This document shows positions 1 through 9,889 of a stretch of DNA of 64,000 nucleotides, in pieces; the stretch's first letter is position 1, and each line of letters opens with the position of its first letter. A program made the position numbers and the translations under genes. Below the pieces are notes generated by a model. The model was given only the letters and a program-made list of their open reading frames with translations, made no database searches and had not been told where the DNA came from. Origin of the DNA: Calothrix sp. NIES-3974 (GTDB taxonomy: Bacteria > Cyanobacteriota > Cyanobacteriia > Cyanobacteriales > Nostocaceae); assembly GCF_002368395.1 (NCBI RefSeq), contig NZ_AP018254.1:4216001-4280000 (forward strand), given 5' to 3'.

Positions 1-1175
1 CCAATTAGGAAAGATATCACCACCAAACTGGAATAAAATACCCCCCATTTCAACATGCGATCGCTTTTTCCCCTGCTAATATACAACCAACCCGTCGTAT
101 TACAAATTGGCTGAAATAAAGCCGAAATACTCAAAATCCGAAACAACTTAATCGCATCACCCCACTGAGAACCTAAAATCGTTCCAATCAACTCTTCCGA
201 TACCACAATCATCAAAGTCGTAATCGGCATAGTTAAAAATGCGATCGCAGATAAAGCTTTGAGATAATAGTCACGAAATTTATCTGGTTCGTTTTGTAAC
301 CTACTTAAACTGGGAATCGCCACATTCGTAATCGGTACATTGATTTGATTCAAGGGTAAAAGTAGTAATTGATATGCTTTAGCATACTGTCCCAATTGTT
401 GCGCACCCCAATATCTCCCAATCAGGATGTTATCTAAATGACGGGCAAAGTAATTCACGATACTAAAACCCGTTAAGTGTCCGCCAAACACCAGCAGAGA
501 ACGCACTCCGACTCGACGTGTAGGTAAACCAGGTCGCCATTGACAAGTAATCCACACACCGATAGTATTAACTGTGGCGTTAACTAGGGGCATAATCACC
601 AATGCCCAATAACCCCATCCATACCAAGCAGCAACAATTGCACAGATAATCCCCAGTAGGTTTGAGCAGACATCATTAACCATCAGTACTCGATACTGCA
701 TTTGGCGATTCAGTAAAGCCGAGTGCTGAATCCCCAGACCACTGATAATAAAACCAGCAGCTAAAGCCAAGGTAATTGCCATTAAACGGGGTTCTTGATA
801 AAAAGAACTAATTAGCGGTGCGATCGCAATTGAGATGATGGCTGTAACTCCACTCAGTCCCAGATTCACCCAAAATAGGGTACTGACTTGTTGATGATTA
901 ATCTCATCCTTTTGGATAGTTGCCATTGATAGACCTAGGTCTTTAAATAGGGTGACAAAGCCTGTTACTGCCGTCACCATCCCCACTAAACCGTAATCCT
1001 GGGGTGTGAGTAATCGTCCTAACAGCATATTTGAACCAAGAGTCAAACTGAATTTCAGTATTTGTGCAAGCATGGTGATTGCACCACCTCTGACTGAGCG
1101 ACTTTTTAAATCTGCTTTCAGATGGTCAGTGGTGAAATACTGTTCATGTTTGATTTGAGGGGAAAGATTTTTCAT
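1..1175 (-). CDS. Polysaccharide flippase of the MOP/Wzx family (3' end outside window)
   Basis: The reverse strand reads open from an ATG at 1175 to the window edge, about 391 codons, so the C-terminus is missing. The protein is very hydrophobic, with repeated 20-residue membrane segments. It has the layout of lipopolysaccharide/O-antigen translocases: an early LLGRLLTPQDYGLVG stretch and, further on, GRYWGAQQLGQYAKAYQLLLLP. Family members flip lipid-linked oligosaccharides across the inner membrane for assembly of exopolysaccharide or the heterocyst envelope. The two downstream-facing genes on the same strand (methyltransferase and WecG-type glycosyltransferase) fit a surface-polysaccharide locus. 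There is no clear Shine-Dalgarno sequence. The family call is firm; the substrate is unknown. Confidence 0.85.
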   Translation of the reverse strand, partial: MKNLSPQIKHEQYFTTDHLKADLKSRSVRGGAITMLAQILKFSLTLGSNMLLGRLLTPQDYGLVGMVTAVTGFVTLFKDLGLSMATIQKDEINHQQVSTLFWVNLGLSGVTAIISIAIAPLISSFYQEPRLMAITLALAAGFIISGLGIQHSALLNRQMQYRVLMVNDVCSNLLGIICAIVAAWYGWGYWALVIMPLVNATVNTIGVWITCQWRPGLPTRRVGVRSLLVFGGHLTGFSIVNYFARHLDNILIGRYWGAQQLGQYAKAYQLLLLPLNQINVPITNVAIPSLSRLQNEPDKFRDYYLKALSAIAFLTMPITTLMIVVSEELIGTILGSQWGDAIKLFRILSISALFQPICNTTGWLYISRGKSDRMLKWGVFYSSLVVISFLI

Positions 1176-1390
1176 GAACTCCTAGCTTGTAAATAGAGTT
1201 AGTAGGGAGTGGGGAGCAGGAATGATTTTTTCATGGTTTGGTTATTGACAAGTGTTCATGGAAAATTACTGATAAAAGAGGTAATAAGTGATAAAAATTA
1301 TATTCCTTATTTACCAGTATAACCAATCATAAATATTTCCAATTTTTCAATATTTAATTAATGATTCTGCTCCGTAATTCCTAATTCAAA

Positions 1391-1445
1391 ATCCATAGAC
1401 GCGCTGGCGAAAGCCATGCCTATAGGCTAGCGGAGCGACCGAAGG
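1391..1445 (+). repeat. 55-bp dispersed repeat, copy 1
   Basis: A 55-bp block running from ATCCATAGACGCG to CGACCGAAGG recurs in inverted orientation at 31374-31428 with only a few differences. It contains short internal palindromes around GGCGAAAGCCATGCC. It has no coding potential and lies between two minus-strand genes. It looks like one of the small interspersed repeats common in Nostocales. Confidence 0.7.
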
Positions 1446-1448
1446 ATA

Positions 1449-1488
1449 ATCCAAAATCCAAAATCCAAAATCCAAAATCTAAAATCTT
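1449..1488 (+). repeat. CCAAAAT heptamer tandem repeats (STRR)
   Basis: About five tandem copies of CCAAAAT or a close variant lie just downstream of the methyltransferase stop. The same heptamer recurs at 5818-5842, 14160-14176, 23781-23805 and 28098-28132, on one strand or the other. Short tandemly repeated heptamers of this kind are a known feature of heterocyst-forming cyanobacteria. Confidence 0.8.
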
Positions 1489-1491
1489 CCC

Positions 1492-2160
1492 TTACTTTTT
1501 ATCGGCAATAATTAAATAACTACCGTAAATATGTAGCCAGGGGAAATAATAACCTAAATAACGTGTCACTTTTCCACTCCCGTAGACTTTCACTGAAGTA
1601 AACCCCATCATTTTTAACTTCCAACGTAAAGCATGGGGAAAATGTTGGGACATGTGGGAACTCTCATCTAAAACACTTTCTCCACGGATTCTTTTTTTGA
1701 TATCTAAAGGATTCGGAGTGATAATTAATAGTCTACCACCAACTTTTAAAACTCGAAATATTTCAGTGAGTGTTTTATCCACATCAATAGGATAAATATG
1801 TTCAATAAATTCACCCACTACTACTGCATCAAAGGTTTTATCCTCACAAAAAATATGGGTTGAAAGGCTATAAATACATTGTTCATAAATATTTTGAGAT
1901 AATCTTTCTAGCCTTTCTAATCTATCTTTGACTGAATCTAATCCAAATAACCTCAGTTGAGGATTCATTCTTTTTAATGTTTGACCTCCTCTCCCTGTAT
2001 TACATCCGATTTCTAAAACGGTGGAAGTATGGGGTGGAAAAAATCGATAGAATTGTCGATAACGCTCCTCAACATAAGAGTCTGACTTGTTCTCTAGTGA
2101 AAATGAATTTGTTTTGGGAAAAGATAGCATATGTGAATCTGTTGAATGAATGATGTGCAA
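1492..2160 (-). CDS. Class I SAM-dependent methyltransferase
   Basis: This 222-aa protein has the SAM-binding motif I VLEIGCNTGRGGQTL near residue 50. An FDAVVVGEFIEHI segment (motif II region) and FRVLKVGGRLLIITPNP (post-motif) follow, in the order typical of Methyltransf_11/23 proteins. The longest frame starts at a TTG (2160). An in-frame ATG ten codons later (2130) is an alternative, and neither has a clear ribosome binding site. Its position between a flippase and a WecG-type transferase suggests methylation of a sugar or lipid in exopolysaccharide synthesis, but the substrate cannot be read from the sequence. Confidence 0.8.
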   Translation of the reverse strand: MHIIHSTDSHMLSFPKTNSFSLENKSDSYVEERYRQFYRFFPPHTSTVLEIGCNTGRGGQTLKRMNPQLRLFGLDSVKDRLERLERLSQNIYEQCIYSLSTHIFCEDKTFDAVVVGEFIEHIYPIDVDKTLTEIFRVLKVGGRLLIITPNPLDIKKRIRGESVLDESSHMSQHFPHALRWKLKMMGFTSVKVYGSGKVTRYLGYYFPWLHIYGSYLIIADKK

Positions 2161-2543
2161 TCAATTCGGTTTGATGCACTCCTCTTCTCGAACGCAACAC
2201 ATGACATCACAGATATCACAGGGTGACATATCCTGTAAGTCATTAAATCGGGAACACAAAATAGTTTCAGACAACTGGAGAAAGTGGATCGAGAGTAGGT
2301 AATAGGAAGTAGTCTTTATGTAACCATTACACCAGAATCTATAAAAATGATTTCTTCTGACTTCCTACTCACTATTTCCATATCATTTGAACACAACCAA
2401 ACCATGTAAATAGCTCATTCCTACTCCCTCTGCATCAAGCGAGGAAAAAACCGTTTTCGTCGATTCTGGTGTACACTGTTCCTCATCAGAAGGCTAAACC
2501 TACATGACGACTATATATGTATAAAAAACCTAACGGGTCTTCT
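2161..2543. other. Intergenic spacer, no gene seen
   Basis: This spacer lies between two minus-strand genes. It is AT-rich with low-complexity GGAAGTAG-like stretches that recur in many spacers of this window. No ORF with a credible start, no tRNA-like fold and no obvious terminator was found by eye. Confidence 0.5.
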
Positions 2544-3359
2544 CTACTCTAATTTCCAACCGAGATAACGTTCACGAATCCGAAATGGTGTACTAAATAG
2601 CCGCGATGATAATAACTGCTTCAGCGCTAAAAAAATAAATGGGGGAATGGTTGTTGTGTAACGTTTCCAGAGTCTCCGGGGTTCTTGCAGCCAACGATAC
2701 AACCACTCTAAACCTAAATCTCTAACCAATCGCGGTGCGCGTTTTTGAAATCCTGCATAGACGGGAAATGCTCCCCCTAAACCAATCATTACCGCTTGAA
2801 CTCGACCTCGGTGTAATCCCATCCACTTCTCCTGTTTCGGACAACCAAGGGAAACTAACACCAAACCTGCACCACTGTCATTAATCTTCTTCACTAGTGC
2901 AGCGTCTTCTTCAATAGTGAGTGGACGGAATGGTAGCGGTTCCATTGCTGCTATTTTTAAATTAGGATATTCTTGCTCTAATCTTGTCCGCATTCGCGAG
3001 AGAATCTCTGTTTGTGAACCTAAAAAGAAGACACTCACACTCTTTTTTTGCGCGAGTTCACATACTCCCGCAAGTATATCTAATCCTGCAACCCGTTCTT
3101 GTTGATGACAACCCATAACTCGCATCATCCAGACTAAAGGCATTCCATCCGGTGTCACCATATCTGCCCTTTGTAACATCTGTCCGAAGTCCGGATACCA
3201 ATGTGCTTCCATCAACATGTGTACGTTCGCAACACATACAATTCGACTGTCTCTAGCCTTAGCCCACGTTAAGATTGTTTCCATCTGCTGGTGAAAACCT
3301 AAAGCAGTAATCGGAAAATCAATCACCTTCGCAGTAGGTAGAGAATCTCCTCCTACCAT
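2544..3359 (-). CDS. WecG/TagA/CpsF family glycosyltransferase
   Basis: This 271-aa protein matches the WecG/TagA/CpsF family, which transfers a UDP-activated aminosugar (such as N-acetylmannosaminuronate or N-acetylmannosamine) onto a lipid-linked sugar during cell-surface polysaccharide synthesis. Visible hallmarks are NVHMLMEA, the MVTPDGMPLVW motif with its conserved Asp, RVAGLDIL, VFFLGSQ and VSLGCPKQEKWM, followed by IGLGGAFPVYAGFQKRAPRLVRDLGLEWLYRWLQEPRRLWKR split over the C-terminal half. The ATG is preceded by AAGGAG with a 6-nt T spacer, so the start is well supported. A long AT-rich region upstream probably carries its promoter. Confidence 0.92.
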   Translation of the reverse strand: MVGGDSLPTAKVIDFPITALGFHQQMETILTWAKARDSRIVCVANVHMLMEAHWYPDFGQMLQRADMVTPDGMPLVWMMRVMGCHQQERVAGLDILAGVCELAQKKSVSVFFLGSQTEILSRMRTRLEQEYPNLKIAAMEPLPFRPLTIEEDAALVKKINDSGAGLVLVSLGCPKQEKWMGLHRGRVQAVMIGLGGAFPVYAGFQKRAPRLVRDLGLEWLYRWLQEPRRLWKRYTTTIPPFIFLALKQLLSSRLFSTPFRIRERYLGWKLE

Positions 3360-4767
3360 AAAAAACTCCTTGTGTGTGATTAACAGTCAAGGTTAAATCC
3401 AGACTTTTTCTCAATTCTGGTGAATTTTCAAGTAATAACCCAAATCTAGGCAAAATCTAGAGATTTCATCTGGGAAACGCGAATTTATTACTTGAATCTC
3501 CCTTGTCAAGATTTGAGATGATGAAGATGTATTCTGTCTCTCCACTTCACAAGTTTCCCCATGATTGCGTCAAGCTTCGCTGATCGCTATTACTTGATAC
3601 CCCCGACAAAGGAATGTCAGTTCATCTCAAAAATGTCAATTCTAGTTACATTGCCAATGAATATAAGTAAATTTAATTAAAGGGGAACATCAGAAAAAAA
3701 TCCATTATGCAATTTAGAAATAGACAATTTTGAGCGATTTGTAATTGAGTTATTTCGACTGAAAGTCTGGTTTTAATTTACACGCGGAGATGCAATATTG
3801 TTCTAACAATGCCTCAATCAATTCCCTGATAAACACTAAAAGTAAGTGTATCTTTCAGAACCTATTGTGTGCATTGAAATTTATCAATTTCATGAAAACT
3901 TTATATTAGCTTCATCTTGGCTTCATATTTTAGCTAATTCGTTGGTTCAAAAGGATTGATAAATTGTAGATGCGAAACTCTTTTATTTCAAGGGTTTGAG
4001 CTTGGTTTGAGTTTGGCGTTCAGGTTTATTTTGGCTCGAAACAGCTTTATTTATCCTTCATAGAGTTGATCCATAGGGAAACACAGTTGCAGATGTTCAA
4101 GTAGGGTTTTGAACCCTATTTGGGCTGAAATTATATTTTGTAACCCACTCTTCTCTTAAATTCTTTCTGTGACTTTATAAGTTTTTTTGTGATTACTGAT
4201 TCTGATATTAATATACACTTTAAAAAGTGGCACATCCAATATTGATTATTTACGGAATATGTATTTTTTAAGTTCAGAAAATACTGCGCAGATATTTTTT
4301 AGATTTTTTTGGTCATATTGAATACACTTTAAATAAATACAAAAAATTATACTCAGATGCTTTTGGAAGTATAAATAAGTATGTGTAAAATCATGGAAAT
4401 GGGATTTATCTGTATTACTCGCAAGTTAAGGGTAAGTGTGAATTAATGGCTTAGTTTCCTTTCTATCCCCTGACTTGAAAGAGATTCGGGAGTGAGACAA
4501 AATAACTTTCATCCGTTTTGGTGTCAGCTTTACCTGTAGCCAACTCCCTCTTTGCGTTCTAGTACATATTCAGTAAAAAAGACTAATTTGAAGTAATAAA
4601 TAGAACAGTGAATTGCTGGAGCCGATTATTCAAGTTAATTTCATTTCACGGGATAAAAAACCTGGCAATATTTAGGAATAATTTCAGGAATTTGGGTTTG
4701 GTGTTACTTATGTCGTGGTGAATAGGGTTTAATCTATAGAAGGATTTTGATATACTTATAAATAATC
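3360..4767. other. 1.4-kb AT-rich spacer between divergent genes
   Basis: This is a long region between wecG-like (-) and the HAD gene (+). It is strongly AT-rich with T/A runs and only very short ORFs, for example a 21-codon frame near 4381 that lacks a ribosome binding site. It presumably contains the two divergent promoters. I see no tRNA, no CRISPR repeat and no strong hairpin terminator. A long 5' leader or an unannotated small RNA is possible but unsupported. Confidence 0.5.
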
Positions 4768-5550
4768 ATGATGAATGCAAATCCAAACCTGTTAGCCTTA
4801 GATTTCGATGGTGTGATTTGTGATGGGTTGATAGAGTATTTCCAGGTAGCTTGGCGAACCTACCGAGATATTTGGCGATCGCAAGATTATGATCCTCCCC
4901 AGGGTTTAGCCCAGAGGTTTTATCCATTGCGAGCGGTGATTGAGACGGGTTGGGAAATGCCTGTATTGATCAGGGCTTTGATGTTGGGTATGGAGGATGG
5001 GGAAATTTTTGCCAATTGGGGGGATATTGTGGTGGAGATTTTGACCAAGGATAATCTCCAAGCGAAACAAATTGGCGCTCAATTGGATGGTTTGCGGGAT
5101 AGGTGGATTGGGGAGGATTTAGATGGGTGGTTAGATTTACATCGTTTCTACCCGGGGATAGTTGACAAAATTCAGGCGATTTTGAATAGTGGGACAAAAC
5201 TGTATATTATTACGACCAAAGAAGGGCGATTTGTTGAGCAGTTATTAGAGCGATCGCAAATTAATTTAGGGAGTGATTTTATTTTTGGCAAGGAAAATAA
5301 ACGTCCCAAGTATGAGATATTGCGGGAGTTAATTAACATTCATAATTTGCAGACAGAGCAGGTTTGGTTTGTGGAAGATAGACTAAAGACTTTGGAGTTG
5401 GTTGCACAACAAGCCGATTTAGTGGGGTTGGGATTATATTTGGCAGACTGGGGTTATAATACCGAAACAGAACGTTTAGCAGCTAAAGCCAATCCCCGCA
5501 TTCGTCTAATTAACCTGTCCCAATTTGCTGGAGATTTTAGTCAATGGTAG
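4768..5550 (+). CDS. HAD-superfamily hydrolase
   Basis: This 260-aa protein opens with the HAD motif I LALDFDGVICDG, the two Asp residues of DxD being the expected nucleophile and general acid. A helical cap region follows, then motif II-like YIITTKE, a Lys region near GKENKRPKYEIL, and the acidic motif IV VWFVEDRLKT. It is most likely a soluble phosphatase or phosphoglycolate-phosphatase-like enzyme; the substrate is unknown. Two ATG codons stand in tandem at the start, with AGAAGGA about 20 nt upstream as the only purine-rich stretch. It is separated from nurA by about 290 bp containing CCAAAAT repeats, so co-transcription is uncertain. Confidence 0.85.
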   Translation: MMNANPNLLALDFDGVICDGLIEYFQVAWRTYRDIWRSQDYDPPQGLAQRFYPLRAVIETGWEMPVLIRALMLGMEDGEIFANWGDIVVEILTKDNLQAKQIGAQLDGLRDRWIGEDLDGWLDLHRFYPGIVDKIQAILNSGTKLYIITTKEGRFVEQLLERSQINLGSDFIFGKENKRPKYEILRELINIHNLQTEQVWFVEDRLKTLELVAQQADLVGLGLYLADWGYNTETERLAAKANPRIRLINLSQFAGDFSQW

Positions 5551-5844
5551 GGACGACCCGTCATCTCTACAGGGGAGGTATAATAAACCTGATCTAATTT
5601 GAGGATTGTAGTTCGCAGTCGTGATGGTGAGATTGCTACTTTGCAATAAACTGCTGTGCGTCTGCACTTACGACCCTACGGTCGATCGGCTACGCGTCTA
5701 CGCAATGACATTTAAGGATTATTGTAGTTCTGAGTCACGATGATGATATTGCTTCCTGACGTCGCCATCATAAATCATAAAGAGTCTATTTGTGAGTGTA
5801 GATAATTAAGGTTTAAATCCAAAATCCAAAATCCAAAATCCCTC

Positions 5845-7032
5845 ATGCTAGATTTAACGAAACTGACGCGACAAATACAAGGATTGAGTCAACACCTGAC
5901 AGAGGAAGCTGCTGCTAGTCGTCAACGGTTAGAATTGGCTCAAAAACATTTGCAAGTAGCAATCCAGCGTCAGGATGAGTTAGTTCAATTACAACAAAAA
6001 TGGCGCGATCGCATTTTGTTTGCGAATGCGACACCGATGGAACCGTTGCATACCCAGGTGGAAATTCCAGCACCAAGTAAGATTAATACGGTAATTGCAA
6101 CCGATGGTTCCCAGATAGCTCCGAATCACCACGAGATTGCCTATTGCTATTTAATTAATATTGGTCGGGTGGTATTACATTACGGACAAAATAAACATCC
6201 TCTATTGGATAGTTTACCGGAAGTGTTTTACCGAGCGGAAGATTTATACGTGTCGCGACAGTGGGGTATCCGTACCGAAGAATGGATGAGTTTTTGTCGC
6301 ACTGCTAGCGAAGCAACCGTATTAGCCGAACTAGCTCACCAGGTGCGGTCTGGACAAATTGAATATGTACCTACCTTAGCAATGGTGGACGGTTCCCTAA
6401 TTTACTGGTTTTTGGAACAATTACCCTTTGATGCCCGCGATCGCATTTTACCACCAATTTTACAGGCATGGGAACAACTCAAAACCGCCAAAATTCCCAT
6501 CATGGGTTATTTAAGTGCTTCTCGAAATGTGGAAGCCATGAACTTTCTCCGCTTAACTGCTTGTTCCCATCCCGTTCCCGATTGTAGTAGTTTGTGTCCC
6601 AATCAAGCAGATAAGGTTCCCTGTAAACTATTTGAATCCCTGCGGGATACAACCCTCTGGGGAAGCCAACTCCAACCCGGACAACGGGGACCTCTATGGC
6701 GAAGTAATGCGCGTATTCTTGATTTATACCAAGGACAAGAGATATATTTCTGCTATGTACATGTGGGGACAGAAATTGCTAGAATTGAAATCCCCCGTTG
6801 GGTCGCAGAAGATAGTAAATTATTAGATGAAGCCCTGGGAGTGATGTTAGCCCAGGTACAAAAAGGATATGGTTATCCAGTTGCGATCGCAGAAGCCCAT
6901 AATCAAGCAGTAGTCAAAGGGGGAGACAAAGCCAGATTCTTTGCTCTGCTGGAAAGACAAATGATTAAGGCTGGATTGCGCAACGTTGGTACATCATACA
7001 AAGAAGCACGCAAACGTGGTAGCATTGCGTAA
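5845..7032 (+). CDS. nurA: NurA-domain DNA repair nuclease
   Basis: This 395-aa protein has a coiled-coil N-terminus (about 1-60) and then the NurA domain. Its first metal-binding motif is VIATDGSQI (about residue 90) and a second acidic strand is LAMVDGSLIYWFLE (about 180). Archaeal NurA is a 5'-3' nuclease that works with HerA in double-strand break end resection; cyanobacterial relatives are annotated by homology only. A cysteine cluster (CSHPVPDCSSLCPNQADKVPC) near residue 235 could bind metal and is unusual. The gene is followed after 13 nt by a methyltransferase gene with its own AAGGAG, which suggests a two-gene operon. No HerA gene is visible. Confidence 0.8.
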   Translation: MLDLTKLTRQIQGLSQHLTEEAAASRQRLELAQKHLQVAIQRQDELVQLQQKWRDRILFANATPMEPLHTQVEIPAPSKINTVIATDGSQIAPNHHEIAYCYLINIGRVVLHYGQNKHPLLDSLPEVFYRAEDLYVSRQWGIRTEEWMSFCRTASEATVLAELAHQVRSGQIEYVPTLAMVDGSLIYWFLEQLPFDARDRILPPILQAWEQLKTAKIPIMGYLSASRNVEAMNFLRLTACSHPVPDCSSLCPNQADKVPCKLFESLRDTTLWGSQLQPGQRGPLWRSNARILDLYQGQEIYFCYVHVGTEIARIEIPRWVAEDSKLLDEALGVMLAQVQKGYGYPVAIAEAHNQAVVKGGDKARFFALLERQMIKAGLRNVGTSYKEARKRGSIA

Positions 7033-7045
7033 GGAGTAGCATACC

Positions 7046-7873
7046 TTGAATAATTGGCAAGCCGCGATCAAAAATTACCATGACCGCGAACTGGAAACCC
7101 GCAAAACCTGGTATTCTTCCGTTGCTGCGGCCTATAATCATGCTCGACCGATGTATGCAAAATCCCTCATTAAGCAGGCTTTACACTTGGCCCAGTTACC
7201 CCGTGATGCCACCATTTTAGAAATCGGCTGTGGTCCTGGTAATGCCACCATCAGTTTTGCTGAACGGGGTTATAAAATGCTGTGTTTAGAACCCAATACG
7301 GATTTCTACGAGTTTGCTTGTCAAAATTGTCGCCTTTATCCCCAGGTGAAGTTTTTGAATGTAGCCCTGGAAGAATGGCAAATTCAACCCGGAAAGTTTG
7401 ATTTGGTACTAGGAGCTAATGTGTTCCATTGGATACCAGCTCAGTACAGTTATGCCAAATCCGCGATCGCTCTCAAACCAGAGGGTCATTTACTGTTACT
7501 GTGGAATTTGACACCAGAACCAGAATACGAAGACTATCAGAAATTAGCCGAAGTATATCAAGAATATGCACCCTCTTTGATGCGATACGAAGGTCGAGAA
7601 AACCAAGAGATGATATTAAGAAGTTTTGGGCGAAATGTGATTAATTCCGGCTATTTTCACAATTTACAAACCGAAACCATCATCTGTCATACGCGCTACG
7701 ATGGGAATAAATACTTAACTCTCCTAGATACATTTACACCCTGTCGCAATTTAGATCCAGAAACAAAAAAGCTGTTATACAAAGGTTTAAGAGCAAAAAT
7801 CGACAATGAGTTCGGTGGTCATATTAGTTTATCCTATGCATCCGCCTTCCATTTAGCCCAGAAGAAACCTTAA
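7046..7873 (+). CDS. Class I SAM-dependent methyltransferase
   Basis: This 275-aa protein carries the SAM motif ATILEIGCGPGNATISFAERG near residue 55, an acidic ribose-contacting segment MLCLEPN, and the motif II/III regions FDLVLGANVFHWI and LKPEGHLLLLWNL. Translation starts at a TTG at 7046, chosen because AAGGAG (7031-7036) lies 9 nt upstream and no better ATG exists. It sits 13 nt after nurA and is probably co-transcribed with it. The stop codon overlaps the stop of the convergent intron-split gene by a few bases. The substrate is unknown. Confidence 0.82.
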   Translation: MNNWQAAIKNYHDRELETRKTWYSSVAAAYNHARPMYAKSLIKQALHLAQLPRDATILEIGCGPGNATISFAERGYKMLCLEPNTDFYEFACQNCRLYPQVKFLNVALEEWQIQPGKFDLVLGANVFHWIPAQYSYAKSAIALKPEGHLLLLWNLTPEPEYEDYQKLAEVYQEYAPSLMRYEGRENQEMILRSFGRNVINSGYFHNLQTETIICHTRYDGNKYLTLLDTFTPCRNLDPETKKLLYKGLRAKIDNEFGGHISLSYASAFHLAQKKP

Positions 7874-8221
7874 AAAACTTGAAAACGTTCCAATAACTCT
7901 TCGCGAGATAATTGCAGCAGTAAAGGGGTAAATTCTTCCGGTGGTAGCGACAGTATTGGTTCGATAATTTTTGATAATTCCTCATCCAAAGAGCCAAAAC
8001 GAGTTTTTAGTAAACTTTTAACGACTTCTTTTTCTCCTTCTATTTTCCCTTGTTCCTCGGCTTCTGCTAACCTTTGGATATAAAGTGGTGACAATCGCAT
8101 AATTAGCTCCCTATCTTCCTCGTCTATATTTTGGCTGACTTCTAAGGTGGTTTTTAAGCTGTACAATAATTCTAGCGCCCTGGTACGTAATGGTTCATCA
8201 ACAGGAAGTGATTCTAGTTCG
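7870..8221 (-). CDS. 3' exon of intron-split Rpn/DUF4351-type protein
   Basis: This is the C-terminal part of the gene whose 5' exon is at 9890-10431. The deduced residues from ELESLPVDEPLRTRALELLYSL onward match the C-terminal half of cyanobacterial Rpn-family/DUF4351-like proteins. An acidic QGKIEGEKEVV linker and an FGSLDEEL...LSREELLERF tail follow. An open frame continues upstream to 8319, but those extra residues are translated group II intron sequence (domains V-VI), not protein. Joining bases 10431-9890 and 8221-7870 gives 894 nt, exactly 298 codons including the stop. The gene converges on the upstream methyltransferase. Confidence 0.75.
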
Positions 8222-8261
8222 ATTAAAGTCAGTAAAGGAGTCGCCCCCTCTACTGCTCTCC

Positions 8262-8296
8262 AAAACGGAACGTGACAGTTTCCCGTCATTCCGCTC
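8262..8296 (-). ncRNA. Group II intron domain V
   Basis: The minus strand reads GAGCGGAATGACGG, a GAAA tetraloop, then CTGTCACGTTCCGTTTT. This forms a 34-nt hairpin with the catalytic AGC triad, the GNRA loop and the two-nucleotide CG bulge expected of domain V. A domain VI-like stem with an unpaired purine follows directly. This is the best single piece of evidence that the region is a group II intron. Confidence 0.85.
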
Positions 8297-8315
8297 CTCA
8301 GTAATACAGCACTTG

Positions 8316-9259
8316 TCATGTGTACGTCATTACCAACATATCATTAACCCAAATATAATTATTTAGGTCAATCAGTGGCTTCGGGTTAGCACTGTTACAG
8401 CTAGATTTATTCCCAAGACTGCCATCCGTAGCCGTCTTTTTATCGTGACAATGCCGATGGAGTAATTGCCAGTTTTTATATTCATCTTTTCCCCCTAAGG
8501 TTTTCGGGGTGATGTGGTCTATTTCCATGACATCTCCATCTTTGAAGGTTAATCCGCACCATGGGCATTTTCCTTTTTGCTTTTTGAGTAGTATTGCTAC
8601 TCTAGTAGGCATTTCAGGATGAGAACCCATTCTTGTACGCATTTGGCGATGTCAGCATCTAATACATACTTTGCCTTTTGATTAATGGCTGTGTATATTG
8701 CTGCTATCGCATCATGGCATGAGCGTCCCGGTCTAAATCCATACGAGTTGGGTTCAAAAATGCCCTCCCATTCTGGTTCTAGAGCCATCTTGACAAGAGC
8801 TTGTACTGCTCGGTCGTACATTGTCGGTATTCCTAAAGGTCTTTTCTCCCCGTTGGGTTTGGGTATCCAAACCCTCCGTGTTGGTTTAACCTTTGCCCCA
8901 AGTTTGAGATTCTCTACCAAGTCAAGACGTTCTTTAGGAGTTAATGCTTTTATTCCATCCACTCCTGCGGTTTTCTTCCCTTGGTTATCTTGGGTGACAC
9001 GACGTACTGCGAGTGTTTTTGCACTTCGGGACTTCATCAGTGTTTTTTGGAGCCTGCGAACTTTCTTGACATCTCCACGACTAGACGCTCTGTAAATTTG
9101 TTTTTGTAGCTTATAAACCTTCCGTTCTAACTTCTTCCAATCCGTTAGTTCCCAACGAAGGAAAGCATCCGTTTCTTCCGAAGATAGGATATTAGGTTGG
9201 TCACATCCTACAGTATTCTTTCTTGAATCTGTTTTAGGCATATCTACTACTACTCTCAA
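8316..9259 (-). pseudogene. Group II intron reverse transcriptase/maturase, deleted and frameshifted
   Basis: The N-terminal half (9259 to about 8650) has the RT-0 to RT-3 blocks: KTAGVDG, RRVWIPKPNGEKRPLGIPT, VKMALEPEWEGIFEPNSYGFRPGRSCHDAI, and the start of the active-site strand DADIAKC. Right there the sequence jumps, out of frame, to RTRMGSHPEMPTRVAILLKKQKGKCPWCG. That is the start of the C-terminal HNH endonuclease domain (CPWC, DHI, HRHCHDKK). The YADD motif, thumb/X domain and DNA-binding domain are missing, roughly 0.8 kb. The remaining protein cannot be a functional reverse transcriptase. The HNH part could be made separately from a downstream start, but nothing supports that. Short AAATGC-type homology lies at the junction. 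Confidence 0.88.
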
Positions 9260-9889
9260 CTTTACACTCTGTATTACCGTGAGTCCGTCTGCATATCTCT
9301 GCTATTACCACAGAGCGTTCGCTTCTGACTCAATCTCTTCCACCAATAGCCTGCTTTACCAGATGTTTCGTCTTAGCTGACTACTCAGGTTATCGACCAA
9401 TCCTGAGAGCTATAGGTGGATTACTTCGTTCCACATAATCTTTGGTTTGTCCACTATAGGATGATACTCTCCATCGAGTTTTCGGGTGACGCTGTTAAGT
9501 CGATTTAAATCCTCTTAACTCCCTAACTATTGCCCTTTTGGGACTCCCAGTGTGTCATCCTTATTTCACTGGTTTGCAGTAACGATGGTTCAGACGTATC
9601 TTTGCTTACGCTATCCGTATGGACTTGCTCACGGGCTTTGGGTTAAGGTTACCCTCTGCTTTCCGCTTTTAACCCCGCTTTACGGATTGATGGCTAGTCT
9701 CTACCGTAGGGGTTATGCTTTCACCTAAGCGTCTTAGGGATGAGACTTGAACTTTCTAGGATACTTGTTCTCACTCATAAGATTATGTAGTTGTCATCTC
9801 CAAAGGATTTAAGTGCGTACTCAACCTATTGGTTACTTTGGAGAGCCAGTCGTCCCCCGATTTCTCGGTTTAGACTGAACGAATCGCAC

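Larger units (their letters stand above)
8222..9889 (-). mobile_element. Group II intron, internally deleted
   Basis: On the minus strand the element begins GTGCGATTCG, the canonical GUGYG 5' end, at 9889. It ends in AAT at 8222, just after a domain VI-like stem. Domain V is recognisable at 8296-8262. The intron carries a reverse transcriptase/HNH ORF that has lost its middle. Total length is 1668 nt, shorter than the roughly 2.4-2.5 kb expected of an intact cyanobacterial intron of this class. The boundaries were set by the 5' consensus and by restoring the host reading frame, so they could be off by a few bases. The intron lies sense-oriented in the Rpn/DUF4351-type gene, so splicing could in principle repair the message. 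Confidence 0.85.

Noticed and set aside
8685-9095. 136-codon plus-strand frame antisense to the intron RT
   Set aside because: Pure shadow of the reverse transcriptase coding strand.
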